In this document: positions 25,130-33,812 of the stretch, in pieces
Numbering within the stretch: position 1 is the first letter of the stretch
Layout: every line of letters starts with the position of its first letter
From: SHZL01 sp963708905
Lineage (GTDB): Bacteria; Pseudomonadota; Gammaproteobacteria; Xanthomonadales; SZUA-36
DNA length: 64,000 bases
Assembly (NCBI GenBank): GCA_963708905.1
Contig: CAVPUV010000012.1
Location: forward strand, 44,829 to 108,828
Direction: 5' to 3'
The notes under the pieces: model-generated
Seen by the model: only the letters and a program-made list of their open reading frames with translations
Databases searched by the model: none
Told to the model about the DNA's origin: nothing
Translations under genes and position numbers: made by a program

Positions 25130-25146
25130 TTTTTAAACCCGCCCGT

Positions 25147-25641
25147 ATGAGCCACCTTTTCTTGCGCTTGCTTGATGTCATGCGATTGCGTGCCGGCCCG
25201 CAGGATATGCCGGCCGGCTGGGGTATGGCTATCCTGTTCAGCCTGCTGTATCTGAGCGAGGGTTTTATCGCCGACCAGATCCTGAATGAAACCGATTCGG
25301 CGCCGCGTGGCCTGGTAGCGGTTACGATCCAATTCCTGGTTACGTTCCTTATGCTCGGTTTCCGCCGCTTGAGTGCGCGCCTGCCACAAACGCTTACCAC
25401 GCTGGCCGGCACCGGTGTCCTGTTCGGCGCGCTGTCCATTATCCTGATCATGCAAACCCGGCCAGGGGTGGCCGAGCCGGCCCTGGCGCTGGTCTGGTTC
25501 GGTGCTTTTCTGTGGAGTCTGGCCGTCGATGCCCATATATACCGCCATGCCATGTCCATTACCATGAGCCTCGGTGTGCTGGTGGCTGTGGTGATATTTG
25601 CACTCAATTTCATCGCCAGCGAAATGATGTTTACGACCTGA
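25147..25641 (+). CDS. Conserved membrane protein of unknown function
   Basis: A 164-residue protein with about four hydrophobic segments (for example VAVTIQFLVTFLMLGF and LGVLVAVVIFALNFIA). No catalytic motif is visible and I do not recognise the family. It begins 17 bases after adk and ends 19 bases before mpl, so the three are probably co-transcribed. A role in the cell envelope is suggested only by mpl. Confidence 0.8.
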   Translation: MSHLFLRLLDVMRLRAGPQDMPAGWGMAILFSLLYLSEGFIADQILNETDSAPRGLVAVTIQFLVTFLMLGFRRLSARLPQTLTTLAGTGVLFGALSIILIMQTRPGVAEPALALVWFGAFLWSLAVDAHIYRHAMSITMSLGVLVAVVIFALNFIASEMMFTT

Positions 25642-25660
25642 CCAGAACCCGGGAAACGCT

Positions 25661-27031
25661 ATGCATATTCACATTCTTGGTGCCTGCGGTACGTTCATGG
25701 GAGGCGTGGCGCTGCTGGCCAAGCGCGCCGGCCACCAGGTTTCCGGTTCCGATCAGCACACTTATCCGCCGATGAGCCATCAGCTTGAAGCGGAAGGCAT
25801 AACCCTGTTTGAAGGCTATTCCGCCGACCATCTCGATCCGCAGCCCGATCTGGTCATCATCGGCAATGCACTGAGTCGCGGCAACGCCGCCATTGAGCAT
25901 GTACTCAACCAGCGCATGAACTACACCTCGGGTCCGCGCTGGTTGGGTGAAAACTACTTGCGTGGCAAATCCGTGATCGCCGTGGCTGGTACCCATGGCA
26001 AGACCACGACTGCCAGCATGGTCGCCTGGATCCTGGAACAGGCCGGCTTGAAACCGGGTTTTCTCATCGGCGGCATACCGCATGATTTTGGTTACTCAGC
26101 CCGCGACGGGGAACAATTCTTTGTCGTCGAGGCCGATGAATATGACACCGCATTTTTTGACAAGCGCGCCAAATTCGTCCATTACCGCCCCGCCATTGCC
26201 GTTCTCAATAACCTGGAATACGACCACGCGGATATTTACCCGGATCTGCCATCCATACAGACGCAGTTTCACCACCTCGTCAGATCCATTCCCGGCAATG
26301 GCGTCATCATCACCAACGGCCTTGACGCCCATCTGGAAGCCGTGCTGGAACGAGGTTGCTGGAGCCGGCTGGAACGATTCACCCTGGGTGCAGAACCCGC
26401 CGAGTGGCAGGTGCAGATGAAACGGCCCGGCGGCCGGGAGCTCTCTTTTATGCGCGCGGGGCAAGCGTTGGGAGCGCTGAATTGGGAATTGCAGGGCCGG
26501 CACAACGCCATGAACGCCTGCGCTGCGATCGCTGCTGCCGCAGCTGCAGGAGTTGACCCGGAACGGGCGATCGAGGCCCTGGCCTCATTCCGGGGTGTCA
26601 AGCGTCGCATGGAACTGGTGGCGGACATTGACGGCATTCGGGTATACGACGACTTCGCCCATCACCCAACTGCGATCCGGCTCACGCTGGAAGGCCTCAG
26701 ACGCAATGTGAGCAACGCCCGTTTACTGGTGGCGCTGGAACCCCGCAGCAATACCATGCGCGCCGGCATTCACATCGAAGAACTGGGTCCCGCGCTGGTC
26801 GCTGCCGATCGCGTGTGGCTCAAGGCCGGTGACGGCATCAACTGGGACCCCCAGGAAGCCCTGGCGCCACTGCAAGGGCGCGGGCGCGTGGTAACCCGGA
26901 CCGATGATCTACTGCAGCAAATGCAGGACGCTGTGCGTAGCGGTGACCATGTGGTGTTCATGAGCAACGGTGGTTTCGATGCCGCACCACTGCGTTTCTG
27001 CCAAATGCTCAAGGACCATGAGCGCGCTTGA
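25661..27031 (+). CDS. mpl: UDP-MurNAc:L-Ala-gamma-D-Glu-mDAP ligase
   Basis: Mpl attaches recycled murein tripeptide to UDP-MurNAc in the cytoplasm. The 456-residue protein is a Mur-ligase: it starts MHIHILGACGTFMGG, has the ATP loop GTHGKTTTAS, the central VEADEYDTAFFDKR segment, the domain boundary YDDFAHHPTAI, and LEPRSNTMR. Length matches E. coli Mpl (457). The next gene starts inside its last codons. Confidence 0.96.
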   Translation: MHIHILGACGTFMGGVALLAKRAGHQVSGSDQHTYPPMSHQLEAEGITLFEGYSADHLDPQPDLVIIGNALSRGNAAIEHVLNQRMNYTSGPRWLGENYLRGKSVIAVAGTHGKTTTASMVAWILEQAGLKPGFLIGGIPHDFGYSARDGEQFFVVEADEYDTAFFDKRAKFVHYRPAIAVLNNLEYDHADIYPDLPSIQTQFHHLVRSIPGNGVIITNGLDAHLEAVLERGCWSRLERFTLGAEPAEWQVQMKRPGGRELSFMRAGQALGALNWELQGRHNAMNACAAIAAAAAAGVDPERAIEALASFRGVKRRMELVADIDGIRVYDDFAHHPTAIRLTLEGLRRNVSNARLLVALEPRSNTMRAGIHIEELGPALVAADRVWLKAGDGINWDPQEALAPLQGRGRVVTRTDDLLQQMQDAVRSGDHVVFMSNGGFDAAPLRFCQMLKDHERA

Positions 27032-27608
27032 GATTCCGCTGTTTCCACTGCGCACCGTGCTGTTTCCGGGCAGTTATTTGCCGCTGCGTATCTTTGAGCA
27101 ACGCTACCTGTCCATGGTGCGAGAGTGCGCCCGCAGCGACAGCGGTTTCGGCGTTTGCCTGATCATCGAAGGTGAAGAGACCATTGCCGCGGAGCGGACG
27201 GAACGGTTTGGCACGATGGCACGCATCGTCGATTGGTACACCCTGGAAGATGGCTTGCTCGGTGTGTCCGCTATCGGAAGTTGCCGCTTCCTGCTGAACC
27301 ACACTCGCCGGCAGGACGACGGCTTGCTGGTGGGCGCCGTGGAGTGGCTGCCCGAACCTGCGCCCCGACCGCTACCGGAAGCTTTTTTCGTGCTCGGCCA
27401 GGTGCTCAGCCGATTCATGGATAAGCTGCGGTCGCATTACCCATCGTACTCTCCGCAGAAGCTCGATGACGCGGTCTGGGTTGGTTACCGGCTGGCCGAA
27501 TTGCTGCCCCTGTCAACGAGCGAAAAACAGCACCTGCTGGAACTGACAGACCCGATGGAACGGCTGCAGAATCTGCTGGAAATTCTGCCCCGGTTCCAAT
27601 CAGATTAG
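27018..27608 (+). CDS. LON substrate-binding domain protein
   Basis: The 196-residue protein consists of a LON N-terminal (PUA-like) domain, opening IPLFPLRTVLFPGSYLPLRIFEQRYL, with no ATPase or protease part. Such stand-alone domains are common in proteobacteria and are presumed to bind peptides or proteins; the function is unknown. ATG at 27018 overlaps the end of mpl by 14 bases, so translation is likely coupled. A diverged four-hairpin element begins at its stop codon region. Confidence 0.85.
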   Translation: MSALEIPLFPLRTVLFPGSYLPLRIFEQRYLSMVRECARSDSGFGVCLIIEGEETIAAERTERFGTMARIVDWYTLEDGLLGVSAIGSCRFLLNHTRRQDDGLLVGAVEWLPEPAPRPLPEAFFVLGQVLSRFMDKLRSHYPSYSPQKLDDAVWVGYRLAELLPLSTSEKQHLLELTDPMERLQNLLEILPRFQSD

Positions 27609-27746
27609 GAAAGCTCTGAATAATGCATCCATGCATTATCAGAGCACGCCAAACAAAAAATGTGATTTTTGTTTGGCTTCATTTTCAATGAGATTACACT
27701 CATTGAAAATGGTGGCACATCCCTGTGCCACGAAAACTCTGAATTA
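27606..27746. repeat. Four-hairpin repeat element, copy B (interrupted by intron)
   Basis: The stem order is the same as in copy A, but most stems have different bases: H1 GCTCTGAATAATGCAT/ATGCATTATCAGAGC, H2 GCCAAACAAAAA/TTTTTGTTTGGC, H3 CATTTTCAATGA/TCATTGAAAATG, H4 GTGGCACA/TGTGCCAC. The left end is TTA-GGAAAGCTCTGA. The matching right end, TCAGAGTTTCC-TTA, is at 29644-29657, on the far side of the group II intron. So the intron entered the terminal palindrome of this element. Without the intron the element is about 150 bp. Confidence 0.75.
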
Positions 27747-27787
27747 AGCTGGTAGAGGAGCGGGTTACCCCAACTCCCCCCCGTTTA

Positions 27788-27820
27788 GAACCCATCGTGC
27801 CCGATTCAGGCAATGGGCTC
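27788..27820 (-). ncRNA. Group II intron domain V
   Basis: On the minus strand, GAGCCCATTG ... ACGATGGGTTC folds into the 33-nt catalytic hairpin: a lower stem GAGCCCAU/AUGGGUUC, a bulge at ACG and an upper stem GCCUGAAUCGGGC. Domain VI follows at about 27751-27786 as a G-rich hairpin (GGAG..GGG GUAA CCC..CUCC) with unpaired A residues that could serve as branch point. An intact domain V suggests recent activity. Confidence 0.75.
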
Positions 27821-27850
27821 AAGACAAGGCCTTCAGGTGGTTGTATGACA

Positions 27851-29233
27851 TCAGAATAGCCGATGGTAAACCACGGCGTGTGGAAGCGGATGGGCGCCGG
27901 TAAAACGCTCAAACGTCTCCCATGTAAACGACCGGCGTTGGCTGCGACAATTGAGCCAATGAAAGGCGATCCGCCGTACCTTATGCACGAACGTCATAAC
28001 CGCCCGGATGTTGAAAGACACGCCGTAGTAGCGGATATGACCGCGTACCTTGGCGCACAATAACGCCCAGAACTGTTGCGTCGTACACTGGCTGCGAGTC
28101 TGTTTCGCCCATTGGTAAATCGCCTGCAACTTGCTGCGTAATCGTTTGCCGCTCGTCTTCACCTTTACCAGCGGTTGGCCTCGGCGGCTCACCCCCCAGT
28201 AAAACGTAAAGCCCAGAAAATCAAACACCGCTCGCCGCTCCTGCTGTTTGCGGGCCGGCCAACAGAACGGCACCATCTGTGTCTTCGCCTCATTCAGCAC
28301 CAGGCCAAACTTGGCTAATCGGCCAGATAGGGCCTTGCGAATGCGCTCAGCATCGTGGCTGTACTGGCAGCAGATAACCGCATCATCCGCGTACCGGAAT
28401 AGCGCCACTTCACCTTTGCAATGCCGCTTCACCGTCGTCTCAAACCACTCGTCCAGAACATAGTGCGCGTAGATGTTCGCCATCACCGGGCTGCAGGCAC
28501 TGCCTTGCACAACCCCTTCGTTGCTCACCCACAGTTCTCCGTCCCTCAATATGCCTGCCTTGAACAGCCGGCTGAGATAGCGCAGAAACCGTCGGTCGCT
28601 AACCTTCTGGCTTATCATCTTAAGCAATCGGTTCTGATCGATACTGTCGAAATAGCGTGCCAGATCAACATCGATGACGCATTCAATCTCGTGCCGGTAC
28701 AGATATTGGTGCAGAGCCCTTACCGCGTCGTGCGGCCCGCGTCCTGGACGGAACCCGTAGGAACAGTCCAAAAACACCGGCTCGTACACCGCTTCAAGCA
28801 CCTTACGCACCATCCCCTGTACCACCTTATCTTCCAGCGAGCTGATGCCCAGCGCACGCGTCGCACCCGCTGCTCCGGCCTTCGCAATCCGAACCTCTCG
28901 GACCGCACCCGGCCGGTAGCCCATGCGCTTCATGCGCCCCACCCACTCGGTCAGATTGCGCTCGAGATCTGCGCCATACCCAGCCTTCGTCATGCCATCC
29001 GCTCCCACCGCTTTCCTTCCATCCAGCGCATGAAAGCAGCCGGCAAGGCTTTCCTGTGTGAACAGGTGCATCACCGTGTCGAAACACTTCGATGCGTCCC
29101 TTGCCGACAACCACGCTATCCGCTGAAGTATCGTTTCCGCCGTTGCTTGAGCCTCGGTTGGACTCACGGCGTTTCCCTCCAGCGGGCAGCCTTGCCCAGG
29201 GTCCTTCCCTTCACGCGCATTACCGCGCTTCAT
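27851..29233 (-). CDS. ltrA: Group II intron reverse transcriptase/maturase
   Basis: The 460-residue protein splices the intron RNA and copies it at the target. RT motifs are in order: KAVGADGMTK, RALGISSLEDKVVQ, YGFRPGRGPHDA, VIDVDLARYFDSID, VVQGSACSPVMANIY and the active site FRYADDAV. A group II maturase X domain follows (QTRSQCTTQQFWALLCAKV). There is no C-terminal HNH endonuclease, so insertion probably uses nascent strands or single-stranded DNA. No frameshift is seen. Confidence 0.95.
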   Translation of the reverse strand: MKRGNAREGKDPGQGCPLEGNAVSPTEAQATAETILQRIAWLSARDASKCFDTVMHLFTQESLAGCFHALDGRKAVGADGMTKAGYGADLERNLTEWVGRMKRMGYRPGAVREVRIAKAGAAGATRALGISSLEDKVVQGMVRKVLEAVYEPVFLDCSYGFRPGRGPHDAVRALHQYLYRHEIECVIDVDLARYFDSIDQNRLLKMISQKVSDRRFLRYLSRLFKAGILRDGELWVSNEGVVQGSACSPVMANIYAHYVLDEWFETTVKRHCKGEVALFRYADDAVICCQYSHDAERIRKALSGRLAKFGLVLNEAKTQMVPFCWPARKQQERRAVFDFLGFTFYWGVSRRGQPLVKVKTSGKRLRSKLQAIYQWAKQTRSQCTTQQFWALLCAKVRGHIRYYGVSFNIRAVMTFVHKVRRIAFHWLNCRSQRRSFTWETFERFTGAHPLPHAVVYHRLF

Positions 29234-29662
29234 CGGTACTATGACCCATCTGACTTCCTGGCCCTCTTCTCAACGTCCTCACCTACCAGGCTTGTTCGTC
29301 GATACTGCCTTCCTTCGCAGAGTTGCCAGGACCTCCCACGTTCACCTGTCTGCTTTATGTGCATGCCGTGCTCTCTGCCCCCGGGATCGCCATAGCTCAC
29401 TGCCCTGATCGCGTGACCTACGATGTTGCCTGCTGGCTCTGATATACCATCGGCCAACCCAAAATAGGAATTAACGGGAGTCAATCACTTCAACCTCTCG
29501 GTTTACGGCCTACCCACTCTCTGTCTACGCTTGACCCGCATCGTTATCGATGCCAGCCCAAGACTCGATACCGGGTGTGGTGGGTCACCACTTCCCAAAC
29601 GGGACTTTCACCCGTAAGCTAAACAAGCGCCTCGTGGCGCACATCAGAGTTTCCTTAGCTTG

Positions 29663-31627
29663 TTATGGATGGCTTCGTTCGCGCAACAGCAAAAGTTCGC
29701 CATACACCGGTTTTTGCAGCAGATCCTCAAGCGCGCTCCTGATGGGCTTCATGCCACGAACATCGAATGGCGCTGCACGCCAGTAACTGAAGAAACCCAG
29801 CCGTTGCACCAGCTGCTCTGCGGAGAACTGCGCCAGGTACAGAATCTGATTGCCTGGATCCAGGCGTACGCCCGAATCCCACATGCGCACGGTGAGCAAC
29901 TGGCCGGTGTCAGGAAGCGTCTTGCGCATCAACAAGGCTTCGGAACGCCCGCGAAATTCGCGCCCCAGTAATGGCAAGGATGCTTCGTTCGGTTCTGGAT
30001 TCAAAGCCTGCAGAATCCAGCGCCAATCGCTTTCCGGTACACGTTGCCAGCCATGAGCGGACAACACCTGAGCCATTCGATCGGACGTAACCGCCACTTG
30101 GGCGTTGAAGCGCCGGGAAGTTACCGACGAAACACTGGTGCGTTCTGGCGGCAATTTTTGCCAGCCAGATGCCCACCAGGTTTCTGCCGGCATGTGCTCC
30201 TCCACATTAACGGCCTGCAGCGCAGCGGTTTCACGGGCCACATTTACATCGGATTGCCAAGCCAACAGGAAAAATACGGAACCATAGAAAATCAGTCCTG
30301 CCATGGCCCCGGAAAATGGCTGTAAGGCTCGTTGCCGATAGGCGATACCGACGATGAGTGTCCACGCCAGGCCAAGCAGCAGGCCCATCAGCGCGCCGCT
30401 CAACCACTCCAGGCCCAGATAAAGGCGCGCCAGGGTCAGGATGGTCAGGACCAGGGCGGCGGCCAGGTAAGACCACTGGCGATGTTTGCGCTTTGCTTCG
30501 CGGGCAATCATCACCGCAAAGAAAACAAACACCACGGTGGTCAGGCTCATGGCGGAACTGGGGCTGCGCACGGCCTCCTGCGGCAGCTCGATGACTTGCG
30601 GCGTGGCGCGCAATCCCCAGGCCAGCAGAAGCTGGATCAACCAGCCGCCACCGATGGCGATCAGCCAATGCACGGCCGCCTGTTGCCGTCGCGCTCCAAG
30701 CAGCCATAGCAACACCGCCACGCTTGAAAGCAGCGTGACTTGCCAGCGTGAAAGCTGTGCAATGGCCACCATGACCGGATCAGCCAGGTGATTATGCAAG
30801 GACAAAGCCAACCCCTGGACCACCTGATCCAGCGCCTGCGGCTGACTCGAGAATGGCGACAGGAACAGCAGCAGCACCAGGCCCCAGGAGATGATCACCA
30901 GCAGGATGCCCAGCATTGAGACGGAAAGCACCTCGGGCTGGGATGGGTCGAGCAGCGGCCCAACGAGTTTGCCCAGCAAGGGGTGGCGGCGGGCCCAGCG
31001 GATGGCGTGGCGCATCCATCGCACCGAACGGCTGGCCAGCGGTTCATAGATCAACCGCATCACCCACCAGGTCAGCCACAACGTCGCCAACAGAATGACC
31101 AGCACCACGGTCAAGCGTCCGGTATACTCGGAAGCGACTTCCAGCGAAGTGCCGAACAGCATGCCCGGCAGCAGGAATGCGGGCGCCCAGGCAATGCTGG
31201 CGGCCAGATCCACCGGTATGAAGCGCGATGGCCGCATGCGCATGATACCCACCACCGCGGGTATGATCGGACGCAGTGGACCGATAAAGCGGCCTGCAAC
31301 CACGCTCTTCGCGCCGTGGTTGCGGAAAAACCACAGGCCGCGATCCATCATCCGTGGATAACGTGAAAAAGGCCAGATTTCCAGCAGGTGTTCACGGTAA
31401 CGACGGCCCAGCGTGTAACTCAGGGTGTCGCCAAGAAAGGCGCCGCTCGAGGCAGCGATCCAGACCGGCACCATGTCCATCACGCCCAGCCCGATCAGCG
31501 TGCCCACCCCGAACAGGATCATGATTCCTGGTAACAGGATGCCGACCAGCACCACCGACTCCAGCAACGAAACCACAAAAACAAAAACAACACCCCAGCC
31601 TGGATTGGCATTAAGCCAGGTCAGCAT
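29663..31627 (-). CDS. DedA / PAP2 phosphatase / LssY-C fusion membrane protein
   Basis: A protein of 654 residues made of three parts. The first is a DedA (SNARE-associated) membrane domain with GAFLGDTLSYTLGRR and GRFIGPLRPIIP. The second is a PAP2-like multispan domain with RSPSSAMSLTT and a LYLGLEWLSGALMG segment; the histidine of the usual PSGH is replaced (PSSA) and the second active-site His is also not obvious, so phosphatase activity is doubtful. The third is a soluble C-terminal LssY-type domain. DedA proteins act in membrane lipid flipping and envelope homeostasis. ATG at 31627 was chosen; TTG at 31654 would extend it by nine residues. Confidence 0.85.
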   Translation of the reverse strand: MLTWLNANPGWGVVFVFVVSLLESVVLVGILLPGIMILFGVGTLIGLGVMDMVPVWIAASSGAFLGDTLSYTLGRRYREHLLEIWPFSRYPRMMDRGLWFFRNHGAKSVVAGRFIGPLRPIIPAVVGIMRMRPSRFIPVDLAASIAWAPAFLLPGMLFGTSLEVASEYTGRLTVVLVILLATLWLTWWVMRLIYEPLASRSVRWMRHAIRWARRHPLLGKLVGPLLDPSQPEVLSVSMLGILLVIISWGLVLLLFLSPFSSQPQALDQVVQGLALSLHNHLADPVMVAIAQLSRWQVTLLSSVAVLLWLLGARRQQAAVHWLIAIGGGWLIQLLLAWGLRATPQVIELPQEAVRSPSSAMSLTTVVFVFFAVMIAREAKRKHRQWSYLAAALVLTILTLARLYLGLEWLSGALMGLLLGLAWTLIVGIAYRQRALQPFSGAMAGLIFYGSVFFLLAWQSDVNVARETAALQAVNVEEHMPAETWWASGWQKLPPERTSVSSVTSRRFNAQVAVTSDRMAQVLSAHGWQRVPESDWRWILQALNPEPNEASLPLLGREFRGRSEALLMRKTLPDTGQLLTVRMWDSGVRLDPGNQILYLAQFSAEQLVQRLGFFSYWRAAPFDVRGMKPIRSALEDLLQKPVYGELLLLRERSHP

Positions 31628-31733
31628 CTCTTGTGTCCAGCCGGCAGATTCCAAGTAATGTGCTCGCGGGTGCGGTGAAAACGGCGCAGACGATTATGAT
31701 AAAGGATTGAAGCTGCGGTAGGTCAACGGCGCG

Positions 31734-33029
31734 TTACGCGCCGTTCGTCACCATTCTCGCAAACGCCTCCCGCGCGGCATCGATGGTCGCTGCAATATGT
31801 TCCCCGCTGTGGGCCGAGGACACGAAACCGGCCTCGTAGGCGGAAGGCGCCAGGTATACCCCGCGTTCCAGCATCAGGTGGAAGAAGCGCTTGAAAGCCC
31901 CGGTGTCGCACTGCCCTGCCTGGGCGAAATTGACTACCTGTTCAGCCGTGGTGAAGAATACTCCGAACATGCCCCCGGCCTGGGTGACGTGCAGCGGAAC
32001 ACCCGCCCAATCAGCCTCACGCTTGAGACCTGCCAGCAGCTCGGTGGTATTTTTCGTCAGCGCCTGGTAGAAACCCTCAGCACAGATCAAATCGAGATTG
32101 GCCAGTCCCGCGGCCATCGCCACCGGGTTGCCGGACAAGGTGCCCGCCTGGTAAACCGGCCCGCTGGGAGCCACCATTTCCATATACTGCCGCTTGCCGC
32201 CAAAGGCTCCAACCGGCATGCCGCCGCCAATCACTTTGCCGAAGGTGGAGAGGTCGGGTTCGACGCCGTATAGTCCCTGCGCGCCCCCCAACGCTACGCG
32301 AAACCCGGTCATCACCTCGTCGAATATCAGCAGGCAACCGTACTGGTCGCACAGCGCCCGCAAGCCCTCGAGGTAACCCGCAACCGGCGGAATGCAGTTC
32401 ATGTTGCCGGCCACTGGCTCGACGATGATGGCCGCAACATCCCGGCCGCGCGCCTGCAGCAGCATGGCAACCGCCCCGAGGTCGTTGTAGGGGGCCGTCA
32501 GGGTCAGGTCGGCCAGCGCCGCTGGTACGCCGGGCGAATTGGGCACACCCAATGTCAGGGCACCACTGCCCGCCTTGACCAGGAAGCTGTCGGCGTGACC
32601 ATGATAACAGCCTTCAAACTTGATGAAGGCATCACGGCCGGTGGCGGCGCGGGCAAGGCGTATGGCGCTCATGGTTGCCTCAGTGCCAGAGTTGACCATG
32701 CGCACCATATCCATGGCGGGTACGAGCGCGCACAAGCGCTCGGCCATCTCGACCTCGGCCGGGCAGGGCGCGCCGAAACTCAGGCCTTGCGCCGCAGCTT
32801 CCTGCACCGCTTGCACAACGTGCGGATGCGCGTGCCCGGCAATCATCGGCCCCCAGGAGCCAACATAATCGATGTAACTGCGCCCGGCGGTATCGTACAG
32901 GCATGCGCCCGCCGCGCGTTGGAAAAACACCGGTTCGCCGCCGACACCGTTGAAGGCCCTGACGGGCGAATTCACGCCGCCGGGAATGCGCAGCCGCGCC
33001 CGCCGCAGTAGATCAGTGTTGGTATTCAT
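31734..33029 (-). CDS. hemL: Glutamate-1-semialdehyde 2,1-aminomutase
   Basis: HemL makes 5-aminolevulinate from glutamate-1-semialdehyde in the C5 route to haem. The 431-residue PLP enzyme has VNSGTEATMSAIRLAR, LIFDEVMTGFR and the PLP-lysine segment STFGKVIGGGMPVGAFGG. Length matches E. coli HemL (426). ATG at 33029 has AAGGA ten bases upstream. It is divergent from a rubredoxin gene, a common neighbour of hemL in gammaproteobacteria. Confidence 0.97.
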   Translation of the reverse strand: MNTNTDLLRRARLRIPGGVNSPVRAFNGVGGEPVFFQRAAGACLYDTAGRSYIDYVGSWGPMIAGHAHPHVVQAVQEAAAQGLSFGAPCPAEVEMAERLCALVPAMDMVRMVNSGTEATMSAIRLARAATGRDAFIKFEGCYHGHADSFLVKAGSGALTLGVPNSPGVPAALADLTLTAPYNDLGAVAMLLQARGRDVAAIIVEPVAGNMNCIPPVAGYLEGLRALCDQYGCLLIFDEVMTGFRVALGGAQGLYGVEPDLSTFGKVIGGGMPVGAFGGKRQYMEMVAPSGPVYQAGTLSGNPVAMAAGLANLDLICAEGFYQALTKNTTELLAGLKREADWAGVPLHVTQAGGMFGVFFTTAEQVVNFAQAGQCDTGAFKRFFHLMLERGVYLAPSAYEAGFVSSAHSGEHIAATIDAAREAFARMVTNGA

Positions 33030-33185
33030 GGGTTTTGCGTCCTTGTCATCATCAGCCCGGCTTTGCAGGATCTTGCGGTCAGCATTTTAAACTGAATCTG
33101 CTCAAGCAGCCGCAGTATGGTTTCATGTCCTACAGCGGCGTGGCAAACTACGCCTCTTTTTTGCAACGCGATCAGGATAAATCGA

Positions 33186-33365
33186 GTGAGTGCCTCCGAT
33201 TACAAGACTTACATGTGCATCATCTGTGGCTGGATTTATGACGAGGAAAAAGGTGCCCCCGCAGAAGGCCTCGCGCCCGGCACCCGCTGGGAGGATGTGC
33301 CGGATTCATGGGTCTGCCCGGATTGCGGCGCCAGTAAAGAAGATTTCGATTTGGTCGAACTGTGA
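33186..33365 (+). CDS. Rubredoxin
   Basis: A small electron carrier of 59 residues with one iron held by four cysteines: CIICGWIYDE and WVCPDCGASKEDF. GTG at 33186 is chosen because AGGA lies about eight bases upstream; the reading frame then gives a short extension before MCIICG. The partner oxidoreductase is not in the window. A four-hairpin element starts three bases after the stop. Confidence 0.93.
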   Translation: MSASDYKTYMCIICGWIYDEEKGAPAEGLAPGTRWEDVPDSWVCPDCGASKEDFDLVEL

Positions 33366-33368
33366 GTA

Positions 33369-33531
33369 GTATCTGTCCAATAACGCCACATAAAAGCCAC
33401 ATGCTAACGCGGCACATGGATGTGCCGCCATTTTCGATGACGTAAGTCATTGAAAATGAGAGCGAAGCAAAACCACGCTTTTGCTTCGCGATTCCATAAA
33501 CGGGCTGGGATGCCCGTTTATGGACAGACAC
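33369..33531. repeat. Four-hairpin repeat element, copy C
   Basis: This copy is 163 bp and inverted relative to copy A. It is flanked by TA (33367-33368 and 33532-33533). H1 is a perfect 12-bp stem, CCATAAACGGGC/GCCCGTTTATGG. Here both ends carry related termini, GTATCTGTCC at the left and the complement of GTGTCTGTCC at the right, which supports a transposon-like element with terminal inverted repeats. It lies between rubredoxin and the PspC gene, both plus strand. Confidence 0.85.
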
Positions 33532-33576
33532 TAAGTTAGACTGGGGTTATATGGCCGTATAACAGGGAGCAGGTAT

Positions 33577-33771
33577 ATGACTGTACAGACCGGAATTCAC
33601 CGTTCCTCCGCCAATGCCATGATCGGCGGTGTGTGTGCCGGCATCGCCGAGTACTTCGGCTGGTCCATTACCGGCACCCGCGTAGCTTATGTTTTGCTGT
33701 CTGTTCTGTCCGCGGCTTTCCCGGGCATCATCGTCTACCTGTTCCTGTGGCTGATCCTGCCGCGCAGATAA
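33577..33771 (+). CDS. PspC domain protein
   Basis: A 64-residue protein made of a single PspC domain: GGVCAGIAEYFGW followed by a transmembrane helix ending LFLWLILPRR. PspC-type proteins sit in the inner membrane and take part in envelope-stress responses; the role of short stand-alone forms is less clear. GGAG lies seven bases before the ATG. The leader region includes the four-hairpin copy C. Confidence 0.88.
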   Translation: MTVQTGIHRSSANAMIGGVCAGIAEYFGWSITGTRVAYVLLSVLSAAFPGIIVYLFLWLILPRR

Positions 33772-33812
33772 CCGTACTGGCCGCCGGCCGAACCCGACCG
33801 GGTGTTTCCTCT

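Larger units (their letters stand above)
27747..29642 (-). mobile_element. Group II intron with reverse transcriptase
   Basis: The intron reads on the minus strand. Its 5' end at 29642 is GTGCGCCACGAGGCGC, the usual GUGYG start, followed by a GGGTGAAAGTCCC segment. The 5' exon ends CTCTGAT, and ATCAGAG at 29437-29443 in the intron is its exact complement, a good EBS1-IBS1 pair. The ORF lies in domain IV, and domains V and VI follow. The 3' end is near 27747 but is uncertain by several bases. The intron starts 20 bases after the stop of the DedA/PAP2 gene, in the same direction. Confidence 0.85.

Noticed and set aside
28421..29395. 324-codon plus-strand frame
   Set aside because: Antisense to the intron reverse transcriptase and running into the structured intron RNA.
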